From Archangium gephyra (GTDB lineage Bacteria; Myxococcota; Myxococcia; Myxococcales; Myxococcaceae): 64,000 nucleotides of DNA. The translations under genes were made by a program, and so were the position numbers. Shown piece after piece: positions 8,834 to 17,300 of the stretch. The DNA lies in NCBI RefSeq assembly GCF_001027285.1, contig NZ_CP011509.1, forward strand, positions 7,712,501-7,776,500, read 5' to 3'. The notes below the pieces were generated by a model that did not search any database, was not told where the DNA came from, and saw only the letters and a list, made by a program, of their open reading frames with translations. Every line of letters begins with the position of its first letter. Positions within the stretch are counted from its first letter, which is position 1.

Positions 8834-11395
8834 ATGGTCGACAGCACCGATCTTGCCCAGGTACTCCACGAAGCCCATGACATCGCCCAGAGCGTGGCAC
8901 AGAAGCCTACCTCGGCCCACGTACTGTTGGCACTGTTCACGGTGGAGAACCGGGCGCAGCTGCTCCTGAAGGAGAAAGGCGTCGACGAAGACAGCCTCCT
9001 GGAGAGCATGACGTCGCAGCCCTCCGAGCAGGACGGGCTCGTGCGGGAGCTGTGCATGCGGGCGAGGGAGATCGCCCAGAGCAGCGGCGCGCGCGAGACG
9101 GACTGCATGCACCTGCTGGTGGCCTTCACCCGGGTGCGCTGCGCCGCCAGCGAGCTGATGGCCAAGGCGGGCCTGCACCTCATCAACCTGGGCAACACCG
9201 CCCTCTCCTATTGTCTGAGCGGGAGCATGCCCCGGAGGCTCCAGCCGGGCCGTAACTCCATGGCGATGGGCATGCCCCGTCCCGGCCGGCCCCTGGGTGC
9301 CCCGCCCTCGGCGCCGCCCGCCTCCGCCCTCGCCATTTCTCCCCGCCCCGCTCCGGCGCCGCCCCGCGCGCCGTCCCGTCCCGCGCTCTCCCCGCGCGAT
9401 CTCATCGACGAGGTGAACGAGGACGTGCCCGGTGCCGCCGAGCCCACGCCGGTGCCCCCGCTGCCCACGCGCACCCCGCCGCCGGCTCCCGCCGTGCTGG
9501 CCCCGTCCCCGTCCGTGGCGGCTCCGGCCGCTCCGGCCCCCCTGCCCGTCTCCACGCCCCGTCCGGCGCCCGCCCCGGCCCGTGCCCCCGCGCCCTCGCT
9601 GGTGCTCGACGAGAAGCGCTTCCCCCTGCTCACCTCGCTGGGCCGCAACCTGAGCCGGCTCGCCCAGGAGGGGAAGCTGGATCCGGTGGTGGGCCGCGCC
9701 AAGGAGATCGAGGAGGTCATCGACATCCTGGGCAAGCGGCGCACCAACAACCCGTGCCTGCTGGGCGAGGCGGGCGTGGGCAAGACGGCCGTGGTGGAGG
9801 GCGTGGCCCAGCGGCTGCTGGAGCTGCGCGGCACCCTGGCCGAGAAGATCCTCCTCGAGCTGGACATGGCCACGCTGGTGGCGGGCACGCAGCTGCGCGG
9901 CTCGTTCTCCGAGAAGCTCAACGCCCTCAAGGAAGAGGTGCGGCGCGCCGACGGCCGCGTGGTGGTGTTCATCGATGAGATCCACACGCTGGTGGGCGCG
10001 GGCTCCACCGGCGAGGGCCCGCAGGACGCCGCCAACGAGCTGAAGACGGCCATGGCGCGCGGCGAGTTCCCCTGCATCGGCGCCACCACGCACGACGAGT
10101 ACCGCAAGTTCATCTCGCAGGATCCGGCGTTGGAGCGGCGCTTCACCCCGGTGGTGGTGCACGAGCCGTCGGTGCCGGAGACGGTGGAGATCCTCCAGGG
10201 CATCATCGGCCGCTACGAGGATCACCACGGCCTGCGTTACACGCCCGAGGCCCTGGAGGCGGCCGCGTCGCTGGCGTCGCGCTACGTGACGGAGCGCTTC
10301 ATGCCGGACAAGGCCATCTCCGTGGTGGACCTGGCCGGCTCGCGCAGCCGCCGCGAGGGCAAGGAGCTGGTGGAGGCCTCGGACGTGGCCCGGGTGGTGG
10401 CGAAGATCGCCGGCATCCCCGAGGAGCGCCTGCTGATGACGGACTCGGCGCGGCTGCTGAGGCTGGAGGCGGACCTGGGCGAGCGCGTCATCGGCCACGA
10501 GGAGGCCATCTCCCGCATCTCCCGCGTCATCCGCCGCAACTACGCGGGCTTCGCCTCGCGCCGGCCCATGGGCTCCTTCCTCTTCCTGGGCCCCACGGGC
10601 GTGGGCAAGACGGAGATGGCGCGCGGGTTGGCCGAGGTCCTCTTCGGCAGCAAGGAGTCGCTGGTCCGCCTGGACATGAGCGAGATGGCCGAGAGTCACG
10701 GCGTCTCGCGCCTCATCGGCTCGCCCGCGGGCTACGTGGGTTATGGCGAGGGCGGCCAGCTCACCGAGCCCGTGCGCCGCCGGCCCTCGTGCGTGGTGGT
10801 GCTGGACGAGATCGAGAAGGCCCACCGCGAGGTGCAGCTGCTCCTGCTCCAGGTGCTGGAGGAGGGCCGCCTGACGGATGGGAAGGGCCGGCACATCGAC
10901 TTCTCGAACACGGTCGTCATCCTCACGACGAACCTGGGCGCGGACGCCTTCCACAAGACGAGCCGCGCGTTGGGCTTCGGCTCGGCGGCGGCGGAGGCCA
11001 GCAAGGGCCAGAACGACATGGACGCCGCGAGCGCCACCGCGCGTCAGGCCCTGCCTCCCGAGCTGTGGAACCGCATCGACGAGCGCCTCCCCTTCCGTCC
11101 GCTGACGGAGGAGCAGGTGGCCCGTATCGCCACCCTGCTGCTGGAGGAGAGCAGCCGGCGGCTGGTCACGGAGAAGGGCATCGCCTACGTGGCCGGGGCG
11201 GAGGTGGTGGAGCTGCTGATGAAGTCGGGCGGCTTCGACCCGAAGCTGGGCGCCCGGCCCATGCGCCAGGTGGTGCAGCGGCTGGTGGAGGCGCCCCTGG
11301 CCGAGCGGATCCTCGCCGGCGAGTTCATGGCGGGCGATCGGGTGCAGGTCTCCGTACAGTCCGGGGAGTTGCAGTTCCTGCGCGAGAGCCGCTGA
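8834..11395 (+). CDS. Clp-family double AAA+ ATPase (ClpA/ClpC-like)
   Basis: 853 aa from the ATG at 8834, the position expected for a Clp N-domain. A GTG at 8804 behind GGAGGG (5-nt spacing) is a serious alternative start. A double Clp N-domain fills residues 1-140, followed by a Pro/Ala-rich linker of over 100 residues, which is unusual. AAA1 has Walker A GEAGVGKT at 311-318 and VVVFIDEIHTLVGAG. AAA2 has GPTGVGKT at 586-593 and CVVVLDEIEKAH. The ClpB coiled-coil M-domain is absent. An LGF tripeptide at 713-715 sits where ClpA/ClpC carry the ClpP-docking loop, so it may feed ClpP, or it may be an independent unfoldase. It diverges from the efflux operon. Confidence 0.88.
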   Translation: MVDSTDLAQVLHEAHDIAQSVAQKPTSAHVLLALFTVENRAQLLLKEKGVDEDSLLESMTSQPSEQDGLVRELCMRAREIAQSSGARETDCMHLLVAFTRVRCAASELMAKAGLHLINLGNTALSYCLSGSMPRRLQPGRNSMAMGMPRPGRPLGAPPSAPPASALAISPRPAPAPPRAPSRPALSPRDLIDEVNEDVPGAAEPTPVPPLPTRTPPPAPAVLAPSPSVAAPAAPAPLPVSTPRPAPAPARAPAPSLVLDEKRFPLLTSLGRNLSRLAQEGKLDPVVGRAKEIEEVIDILGKRRTNNPCLLGEAGVGKTAVVEGVAQRLLELRGTLAEKILLELDMATLVAGTQLRGSFSEKLNALKEEVRRADGRVVVFIDEIHTLVGAGSTGEGPQDAANELKTAMARGEFPCIGATTHDEYRKFISQDPALERRFTPVVVHEPSVPETVEILQGIIGRYEDHHGLRYTPEALEAAASLASRYVTERFMPDKAISVVDLAGSRSRREGKELVEASDVARVVAKIAGIPEERLLMTDSARLLRLEADLGERVIGHEEAISRISRVIRRNYAGFASRRPMGSFLFLGPTGVGKTEMARGLAEVLFGSKESLVRLDMSEMAESHGVSRLIGSPAGYVGYGEGGQLTEPVRRRPSCVVVLDEIEKAHREVQLLLLQVLEEGRLTDGKGRHIDFSNTVVILTTNLGADAFHKTSRALGFGSAAAEASKGQNDMDAASATARQALPPELWNRIDERLPFRPLTEEQVARIATLLLEESSRRLVTEKGIAYVAGAEVVELLMKSGGFDPKLGARPMRQVVQRLVEAPLAERILAGEFMAGDRVQVSVQSGELQFLRESR

Positions 11396-11399
11396 GCCC

Positions 11400-12269
11400 G
11401 TGAGCCCCCCACGTCCCAGCCGTCCGAGGGTGGTGGTGGTGGGCGCGGGCCGGCTGGGCGGTGCACTGGCCCTCGCGCTCGCCGCGAAGCGCTGGCCCGT
11501 GCGCGTGCTGGCGCGCTCCGAGGAGAGCCACCGCCGCGTGCTCGGGCTGGGGCTGAAGCCCGCCTCCGAGCGCGACGTGGACCAGGCCCGGGTGTGTCTG
11601 TTGTGCGTGCCGGACAAGGCCGTGCCCGGGGTGGCCGAGGCGCTGAAACCCCGGCTGGCGCGAGGGGCGGCCCTGGTGCACTGCGCGGGCGCGCTGTCGC
11701 TGGAGGCGCTGGGGGCTCCGCGCGGCAAGGTGCTCGGGTCCTTCCATCCGTTGGTCGCGGTGTCGGATCCGCGCGACTCGCTGGCGGGGAACACGGTGGC
11801 GCTCAGTACGCGCTCGAGCTGGCTGCGCGAGGTGCTGGAGCGGATGGCGAAGGACGTGGGCCTGCGCGCCCTGCGTGTGCCGGAGAAGCAGCGCGCCGCC
11901 TACCATGCCGGGGCCGTGCTGAGCGCGGGAGGCGTGGTGGCGGCCCTCTCCGCGGCCGTGGAGGCCTTCCGCGCCGCGGGCATCTCCGAGGAGGACGCCC
12001 TCGCCGCGCTACTGCCCCTGACACGCTCGGCGCTGCGGGGTGTGGAGGCTCGGGGACTGTCGGCCGGGTACACCGGGCCCATCGCACGGGGGGACGCGGG
12101 GGTGGTGACGGCGCACCTGAAGGCACTTCCGCCCGAGGTGGCCGATGTCTACCGTCCGCTGTCCCGGCGTGGGCTGCGGCTCGTGGGGCACCGGCTGTCG
12201 CCCGAGGCCCGCTCCGCACTGGAGCAACTGCTCGCCTCTGAAGGTCCCCCTCCCGCTTCCCGGCCGTGA
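11400..12269 (+). CDS. Rossmann-fold DUF2520-type oxidoreductase-like protein
   Basis: 289 aa, GTG start 4 nt after the Clp stop, so the two are probably cotranscribed. An N-terminal NAD(P)-binding Rossmann domain has GAGRLG at residues 15-20 after a VVVV beta-strand. A CVPDKAV strand follows, then the GSFHPLVAVSDP segment and an all-helical C-terminal domain with HAGAVLSAGGVVAALSAAVEAF. This arrangement resembles the Rossmann-like/DUF2520 family related to ketopantoate and 6-phosphogluconate dehydrogenases. The substrate is unknown. The C-terminus is a short Pro/Ser tail. Confidence 0.8.
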   Translation: MSPPRPSRPRVVVVGAGRLGGALALALAAKRWPVRVLARSEESHRRVLGLGLKPASERDVDQARVCLLCVPDKAVPGVAEALKPRLARGAALVHCAGALSLEALGAPRGKVLGSFHPLVAVSDPRDSLAGNTVALSTRSSWLREVLERMAKDVGLRALRVPEKQRAAYHAGAVLSAGGVVAALSAAVEAFRAAGISEEDALAALLPLTRSALRGVEARGLSAGYTGPIARGDAGVVTAHLKALPPEVADVYRPLSRRGLRLVGHRLSPEARSALEQLLASEGPPPASRP

Positions 12270-12323
12270 TACAGGGCCCCCTGGCGAGCATCAACGACAC
12301 GAAGTCCGAGGTGGAGAGGCATC

Positions 12324-12719
12324 ATGATTCGCGTGAAGACCTACATCTCCCATTCGAGCATCCACGGCATTGGTCTGTTCGCGGGCGAGCCCATCCCCAA
12401 GGGCTCCGTCATCTGGGGCTTCGACGAGCCCCTCGATCAGCGCTTCACGCCCGCCGACGTGGCCAAGATGACGCCGAAGATGAAGGAGTTCCTCTCGCGC
12501 TACGCCTACTGCGAGCGCGGCACCCTCGTCCTGTGCGGCGACCACGCGCGCTTCATGAACCACTCGCCCACCCCCACCTGCGGCAACGATCCCACCCGGC
12601 GCTTCACGCTCGCGCTGCGCGACATCGCCAAGGACGAGGAGCTCACCGACAACTACTCCACCATGGAGGACAGCTGGGAGCCCTTCGCCGGCATCATCGA
12701 GCCCGAGCGCATGGAGTAG
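12324..12719 (+). CDS. small SET-domain protein
   Basis: 131 aa, GGAGAGG ribosome site. It consists almost entirely of a SET domain: the opening HGIGLFAGEPIPKG loop (residues 14-27), the FMNHSPTPTC pseudoknot motif and the DEELTDNYS segment closing the AdoMet/Lys channel. SET proteins are S-adenosylmethionine-dependent lysine methyltransferases. Here the pre- and post-SET Cys clusters are missing, as usual for minimal bacterial copies. The target is unknown. It is followed by a strong hairpin and lies 54 nt downstream of the DUF2520 gene. Confidence 0.82.
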   Translation: MIRVKTYISHSSIHGIGLFAGEPIPKGSVIWGFDEPLDQRFTPADVAKMTPKMKEFLSRYAYCERGTLVLCGDHARFMNHSPTPTCGNDPTRRFTLALRDIAKDEELTDNYSTMEDSWEPFAGIIEPERME

Positions 12720-12729
12720 GTTGAAACGA

Positions 12730-12766
12730 CAAGGGGCCCACGGGTCGTGTCCCGTGTGGCCCCTTG
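12730..12766. terminator. strong bidirectional hairpin between convergent genes
   Basis: CAAGGGGCC at 12730-12738 pairs with GGCCCCTTG at 12758-12766. The stem continues inward as CACGGG/CCCGTG with one bulged T, leaving a 6-nt loop. The 15-bp stem lies 11 nt after the SET gene stop and 70 nt from the convergent gene's stop, so it can serve both. Confidence 0.7.
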
Positions 12767-12789
12767 GTTCCGAAATACCCTCACCCCGG

Positions 12790-12810
12790 CCCTCTCCCGA
12801 GGGGAGAGGG
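12790..12810. repeat. short perfect intergenic palindrome
   Basis: CCCTCTCCC (12790-12798), a GAG loop, and GGGAGAGGG (12802-12810). It is embedded in a CTCACCCCGGCC context, the form of a palindromic intergenic repeat that recurs in many GC-rich genomes. Only one copy is visible here. Confidence 0.5.
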
Positions 12811-12836
12811 AGAGGAGGGACTGAGCGGAAAGGCGC

Positions 12837-14120
12837 TCAGGCCAGGATGATGCGCGGCGCGTTGAGCGCCTGACGCACCACCGCCACCACCTGCTCGGAC
12901 ATGGCGTCCGCCTCGGTGATCTGACGCAGGCACAGCTCGCCCTTCGTCTCCGTCACCGCCCGCTTGAGATCCGTCAGCAGCACCGTGGCCGCCTTCAGCA
13001 TCTCCTCGTTCTGCGGGTTGGGCGGCGCTCCCTTGCCCGCCTTCTCCTCCATGTACTTCGTGAAGCGGCGCACCGCGTCCACCATCTGGTTCGCGTCGAA
13101 CTGCTCCAGCAGCGGCTTGAGCCGGTCCGTCTTCAGCTTCAGGAAGCGCTGCACCCCCGCGCGCTCGAAGGACGGGTGCACCAGCCCCACCTCCGACCGA
13201 TCAAAGGCGCCCAGCAGCCCGTCCTCCGGCGCCTGCACCGCGTGCGGCACCACGTCCACGAAGAGCTCCAGCGCCGGCACGCCCTGGTTGAACGCCCCCA
13301 CCTCCTCCTCGTCCACCGGCGGGAAGCTCTGCGGCGCGCCGATGAAGAGCAGCGGAAGGATGAGCTGGCCCCAGAACTCGTTCTGCGCCGCCCCCGTGTT
13401 CCCCTGCGAGGCGTACAGGTGGATCATCAGCTCCGCGATGCGCGGCGCCACTTCCACCTGCTGCGCCAGCGTCTTCGTCGCATCCATCTGCTGGAGCACC
13501 GCGACCACCTGGCCCTCGAACTGCTGGCGCACCTCGGCCGGCAGCTGGTTGGCCCGGCCCAGCGCCTCGCGGATGTCCCGCGCCAGCGCGTCCGGCTTCG
13601 TGTCCAGCGCCTTCTGCGCCTTGGCCGGATCCACCACCAGGAACTGCATGAAGCCCGGATCCACCATCCGCTGATACTCCGCGGGGCCCAGCTTCGGCCG
13701 GTTGCCGGCGGCGCCAAAGCGCGCCTCGCCCAGCGTACGGCGGATGCCCGCGGCCACCTCGTCCAGCCGCGCCAGCTTGCCCGACACCAGCGCGTTCATC
13801 ACCTCGCCGAACGGCGAGAGCACGATGGGCACCTCGGGGAAGCCCAGCGACGCGCCCTCCGGCGAGTCCCGGTTCACGAACCAGAACGCGTTGTGCTCCT
13901 TGCCCAGGCGCTCCGCGAGCGCTCCGGCCAGACCGAGGGCCAGGCCCTGGTGGTTCGGATCGTTCGGATTGAAGGCGCCGCCAAGCAGCTTGGGGATGGA
14001 CGTCTCCACTTCCGTCCAGGGGACCGTGAGGAGATCCACCGGCTTGCCCTCGACCTGCTGGAGGGCCGCGGCGACCTGGGCCTGGGCGGATTGGACATGG
14101 GGAGGAGCGGGGAAGGCCAT
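12837..14120 (-). CDS. conserved-looking protein of unknown function
   Basis: 427 aa, not recognised. It has no signal peptide, no membrane helix and no known catalytic motif, so it is probably cytoplasmic. The composition is balanced and codon use matches its neighbours. The protein opens with PAPPHVQSAQAQVAAALQQV and contains a hydrophobic ILPLLFIGAPQSFPPVDEEEVGAF segment near residue 255, followed by long amphipathic helices to the end. It starts 106 nt from the divergent lipoprotein peptidase gene, with a long inverted repeat between them. Confidence 0.6.
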   Translation of the reverse strand: MAFPAPPHVQSAQAQVAAALQQVEGKPVDLLTVPWTEVETSIPKLLGGAFNPNDPNHQGLALGLAGALAERLGKEHNAFWFVNRDSPEGASLGFPEVPIVLSPFGEVMNALVSGKLARLDEVAAGIRRTLGEARFGAAGNRPKLGPAEYQRMVDPGFMQFLVVDPAKAQKALDTKPDALARDIREALGRANQLPAEVRQQFEGQVVAVLQQMDATKTLAQQVEVAPRIAELMIHLYASQGNTGAAQNEFWGQLILPLLFIGAPQSFPPVDEEEVGAFNQGVPALELFVDVVPHAVQAPEDGLLGAFDRSEVGLVHPSFERAGVQRFLKLKTDRLKPLLEQFDANQMVDAVRRFTKYMEEKAGKGAPPNPQNEEMLKAATVLLTDLKRAVTETKGELCLRQITEADAMSEQVVAVVRQALNAPRIILA

Positions 14121-14132
14121 GGACGATTCCTG

Positions 14133-14178
14133 TTCAGGGTACGCGGGCGTGACGAACGGTCGACCCCCTTACCCTGAA
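14133..14178. promoter_or_regulatory. perfect 9-bp inverted repeat in a divergent promoter region
   Basis: TTCAGGGTA at 14133-14141 and its exact complement TACCCTGAA at 14170-14178 are separated by 28 bp. They occupy most of the 106-bp gap between two divergent genes. The half-site spacing suits a regulator binding as two dimers or looping. No matching regulator gene is adjacent, so function is inference. Confidence 0.4.
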
Positions 14179-14226
14179 AACCAAGTTCATCGCCACGATT
14201 TGTGACCGCACCTAGGATGGGGGCGC

Positions 14227-17138
14227 ATGCCTCGCCGCCTACCCCCCCTCCTGCTGCTCCTGCTCTCCCTCGCCGGGTGTGCTTTCGTCACACCCCGCTT
14301 CCCCCAGAACGTCCAGGTGGATTTCGCCCGGGACGACATGCGCAAGCTCACCACGCGCACCCTGGAGCTCTACTACCCGGCCCGGTTGCGCCCCTCGGCC
14401 CTGCGCATCGCCGCCCGCCTGGAGGACTGCGTCGAGCGCCTGCGCAGCCTCCCTCGCAAGCCCGGCTCCCAGGAGCGGGTGGTCGTCTACCTGACGGGCG
14501 CGGACTTCAACAACGCGTACGTCAACCCGGACTACTCCAGCATCCCCCAGCAGATGGTGCTGCCAGCCCACATGTCGCTGGAGCTCTTCAACCTGCTGGG
14601 CTTCGGCCCCTCCGAGCTCGGTGAGGTGGGCTGCCACGAGTCCGCCCACTACGTGCAGCTCGAGCAGACCCACGGCGTCTGGTGGCTGGTCAACACCATC
14701 ACCGGCGGCCTCTTCCAGCCCAACAGCCTCACCGAGTCCTGGTTCCTCGAGGGGCTCGCCACCTACTACGAGGGTCGCCTGGGCAAGTCCCACGGCCGCC
14801 CCCACAGCCCCCTGTGGCGCGGCTTCTTCGAGGCCGGCTCCCAGTCGCTCGGCGGCAACTTCCACCCCGGCTACCTTTCCCCCGAGCACCGGCGGATGGA
14901 TCCGCTCGGCGGCAACTACCTCACCGGCAGCTACTTCATCCAATGGCTCGTGGAGCGCTACGGCGAGGAGCGGCTGTGGAAGCTGGTGGAGGTGCAGGGC
15001 GGGACGCTCATCCCCCCTTCGCGCTGACGCTGCGCTTCGACAACGTGTACGGCCGGACCCTCGGCTCGCTCTTCGAGGAGTTCACCGCGTCGCTCATGCG
15101 AACCCAGGAGCAGCGGGTGCGCCCCGCCACCCAGCAGGTGCTCGCCCCCAACGTGGGCTACTTCGCCCGGCTCGCCGCCTCGCCGGATGGCGCCCTCGCC
15201 ACCGTGGACGCGGGCCGTGACCAGGTCACCCACCTCACCGTGCGCGAGTCCGATGGCTCCGTCCGCTTCAGCCACTCCCTCACCCAGTTCCTCCCGGGGC
15301 GCCGGTGGATCGCCACCTTCCCCACCGTCATGAGCGGCCTGTCCTTCACGGCCGACGGCTCCTTCCTGTTCCTCGTGGCCGCGGATGTCGACTCGCTGGA
15401 GAACTACCTGTCGCGGGTGTGGCAGGTGGACGCGCGCACCGGAGAGGTCGTGAAGACCTGGGAGGGCATCGAGGGCATGGGCGGCAGCGTCACCCCCGAT
15501 GGTCAGGCCTATGTCTTCGTCCAGGTCGAGGGCGACACCGCCAACCTCCACCGGCTGGAGCTCGCCACCGGAGCGCGCGTGCCGCTCACCCGCTTCGAGG
15601 GACACTCCTCCCTGGGCCCCCCCTCGGTGGCGGCGGACGGGCGCATCGTCTTCCCCCAGATGACGGAGCAGGGCTGGAACCTCGCGCTGCTCGAGACCGA
15701 TGGCACCGTGCGCGCGCTCACCCAGGACGCGCACTTCAACTACTCGCCCCGCTGGGTGGACGCGAACCGCATCGTCTTCCAGCGCGAGCACGAGGGCCGG
15801 TGGCAGGCCCATGTCCTCGACGTGGCCGGCGGTGAGCCGGTGCGCATCACCGACGCCCCGCACCTGGTCATGGACGTGGCCCCGGCCGGCAACGCGGAGG
15901 TGGTCTTCCTCAACCGCGACCGCTTCGACTTCTCGCTGGATCGCGCCCCCATCACCCCGGTGGCGCCCGCCGAGGCCGTTGCCCAGGCGCCCGCTCCCAC
16001 GCCCGCCCCGTCGAAGGCCTCGGCCCCGTACCAGGGGCACACGCTGGACATCCTCACCGACGAGCCCTACTCGCCGCTGGAGCGCTTCTTCCTGCCGGAG
16101 CTGCGCGCCCCCTACTTCTACGCGCTCCCCGATCCGGACAACGGCAACAGGCCCGTCTACTACGGCGGCCTGGCCCTCGCGGGACAGGACAGGCTCGGCT
16201 TCCACCAGTACGCGCTGCTGGCCGAGGCCGACTCGCGGCTGAGGGATGTCAGCACCCTCTCCTTCAGCTACGCCACCGCCCTCACCGCGCCCTGGTACAC
16301 GGGACTGTCCGTGGCGCGCTTCGTCCAGGCCGGCCAGAGGGACCTGCAGGCCTCGCTGTCCACGTCCCGCACCTTCTGGACCACGCCCGTGAGCTTCAAC
16401 CTGCTGGCGCTGCGCCGCGACTACTACGCCACCGCCACGAGCCCCGGGCTTCGCACCACGCTCCTCGGGCCCGAGGCCGCCATCTCCTACTTCGCCGGAG
16501 AGAGCACCTCCTATGGTGGCACCCAGCGGGGCGTGGGCCTGTCGCTGGGCGCGGGCGTGTACCCGCTCGCCTTCGACGACGCCAGGCCCTTCGCGGACCT
16601 GCGCGCCGAGGCCACCGCCTTCGTGCCGGGACTGCCCCTGCTGCTGCGCGACAACCTCCAGCTCACCGCCATCGCCCGCTTCCTGCCCAACGCGCCCGAG
16701 GGGCTCCTCCAGGTGGGCGGCATCCAGGCCGGCACCGCCCTCTCCATCCGCGAGGGCCCCAAAAGCCCGCGCGACCTGCCGGAGCTCCTCCAGCCGGGCA
16801 CCTCCTTCTCCGAGTACCTGCGCGGCTACGAGGACTACGCCCTCAGCGCGCGCAGCGTCCTGATCGCCCAGGCGCGTTACCGCTACCGTGTCATCATCGA
16901 CTACGGCTGGACTTCCTTCTTCTGGGTGCTGCCCTCCTTCTTCATCAGCCAGGTGGAGCTGGAGGCCTTCGGCTCCTGGGCGCGCACGGACCTGAGGGAC
17001 AACCACCGGGCCGCGGGCGGTGCGCTCTACCTGCGCACCACCTTCGGGCAGGCCCTTCCCCTCTCCCTCTTCTACCAGTACGCCCGGCGCTTCGATGACG
17101 GGCTCGGGGACCTGCACCTGGTGGGCGTCGCCCTGTAG
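14227..17138 (+). CDS. lipoprotein gluzincin peptidase / TolB-like propeller / beta-barrel protein, frameshifted in a C-tract
   Basis: Two reading frames form one gene. The first (14227-15027) has a lipobox (LSLAGC), then a peptidase-MA-like gluzincin motif HESAH at residues 137-141 with a likely third zinc ligand Glu175 in WFLEGLATYYEG. The second frame, used from 15012 to 17138, continues without loss as a PD40/TolB-like beta-propeller, a Pro/Ala hinge and a C-terminal segment of alternating amphipathic strands like a surface-antigen beta-barrel. Adding one C to the six-C run at 15012-15017 restores a continuous 970-residue protein, so the break is either a base-call error or a recent mutation. 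The restored product would be an outer membrane metalloprotease-like protein. Start supported by AGGATGGGGG upstream. Confidence 0.75.
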
Positions 17139-17160
17139 GACCTGCCCTCGGGGGCAGTCC
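17138..17160 (+). terminator. hairpin at the end of the peptidase/beta-barrel gene
   Basis: GGACCTGCCC (17138-17147) pairs with GGGCAGTCC (17152-17160) with one bulged C and a TCGG tetraloop. It begins at the last base of the stop codon. No T-run follows. Confidence 0.45.
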
Positions 17161-17240
17161 GGTGTCCATCCCTCAACGCTTCCGGCATTTCCACGAATGC
17201 CATGAAGGCCTGATTGAGCCTGCTCCCTTGCGCCCCAGGC

Positions 17241-17264
17241 GGTGCGACCTCAGTTTGTCGCACC
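17241..17264. promoter_or_regulatory. perfect 8-bp inverted repeat upstream of the receiver-kinase gene
   Basis: GGTGCGAC (17241-17248) and GTCGCACC (17257-17264) flank an 8-nt spacer, 36 nt before the kinase ATG. A second, shorter repeat GGCATT/AATGCC lies at 17184-17201. The position fits an operator or a leader hairpin. Confidence 0.4.
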
Positions 17265-17300
17265 CTCTGAAAAAGTGCTCAGGGTGGGAGACCGACACCG

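Noticed and set aside
8738-11794. Very long open frame (about 1000 codons) on the minus strand
   Set aside because: It is antisense to the Clp ATPase, with His/Arg/Leu-rich composition typical of a GC-rich shadow frame and no domain sense.
12779-12812. Possible CRISPR repeat or attachment site
   Set aside because: Only one palindromic unit is present with no spacers and no integrase nearby.
14958-17117. Minus-strand frame of about 720 codons
   Set aside because: Shadow of the propeller/beta-barrel gene; Gly/Glu/Arg/Val-rich composition without structure.
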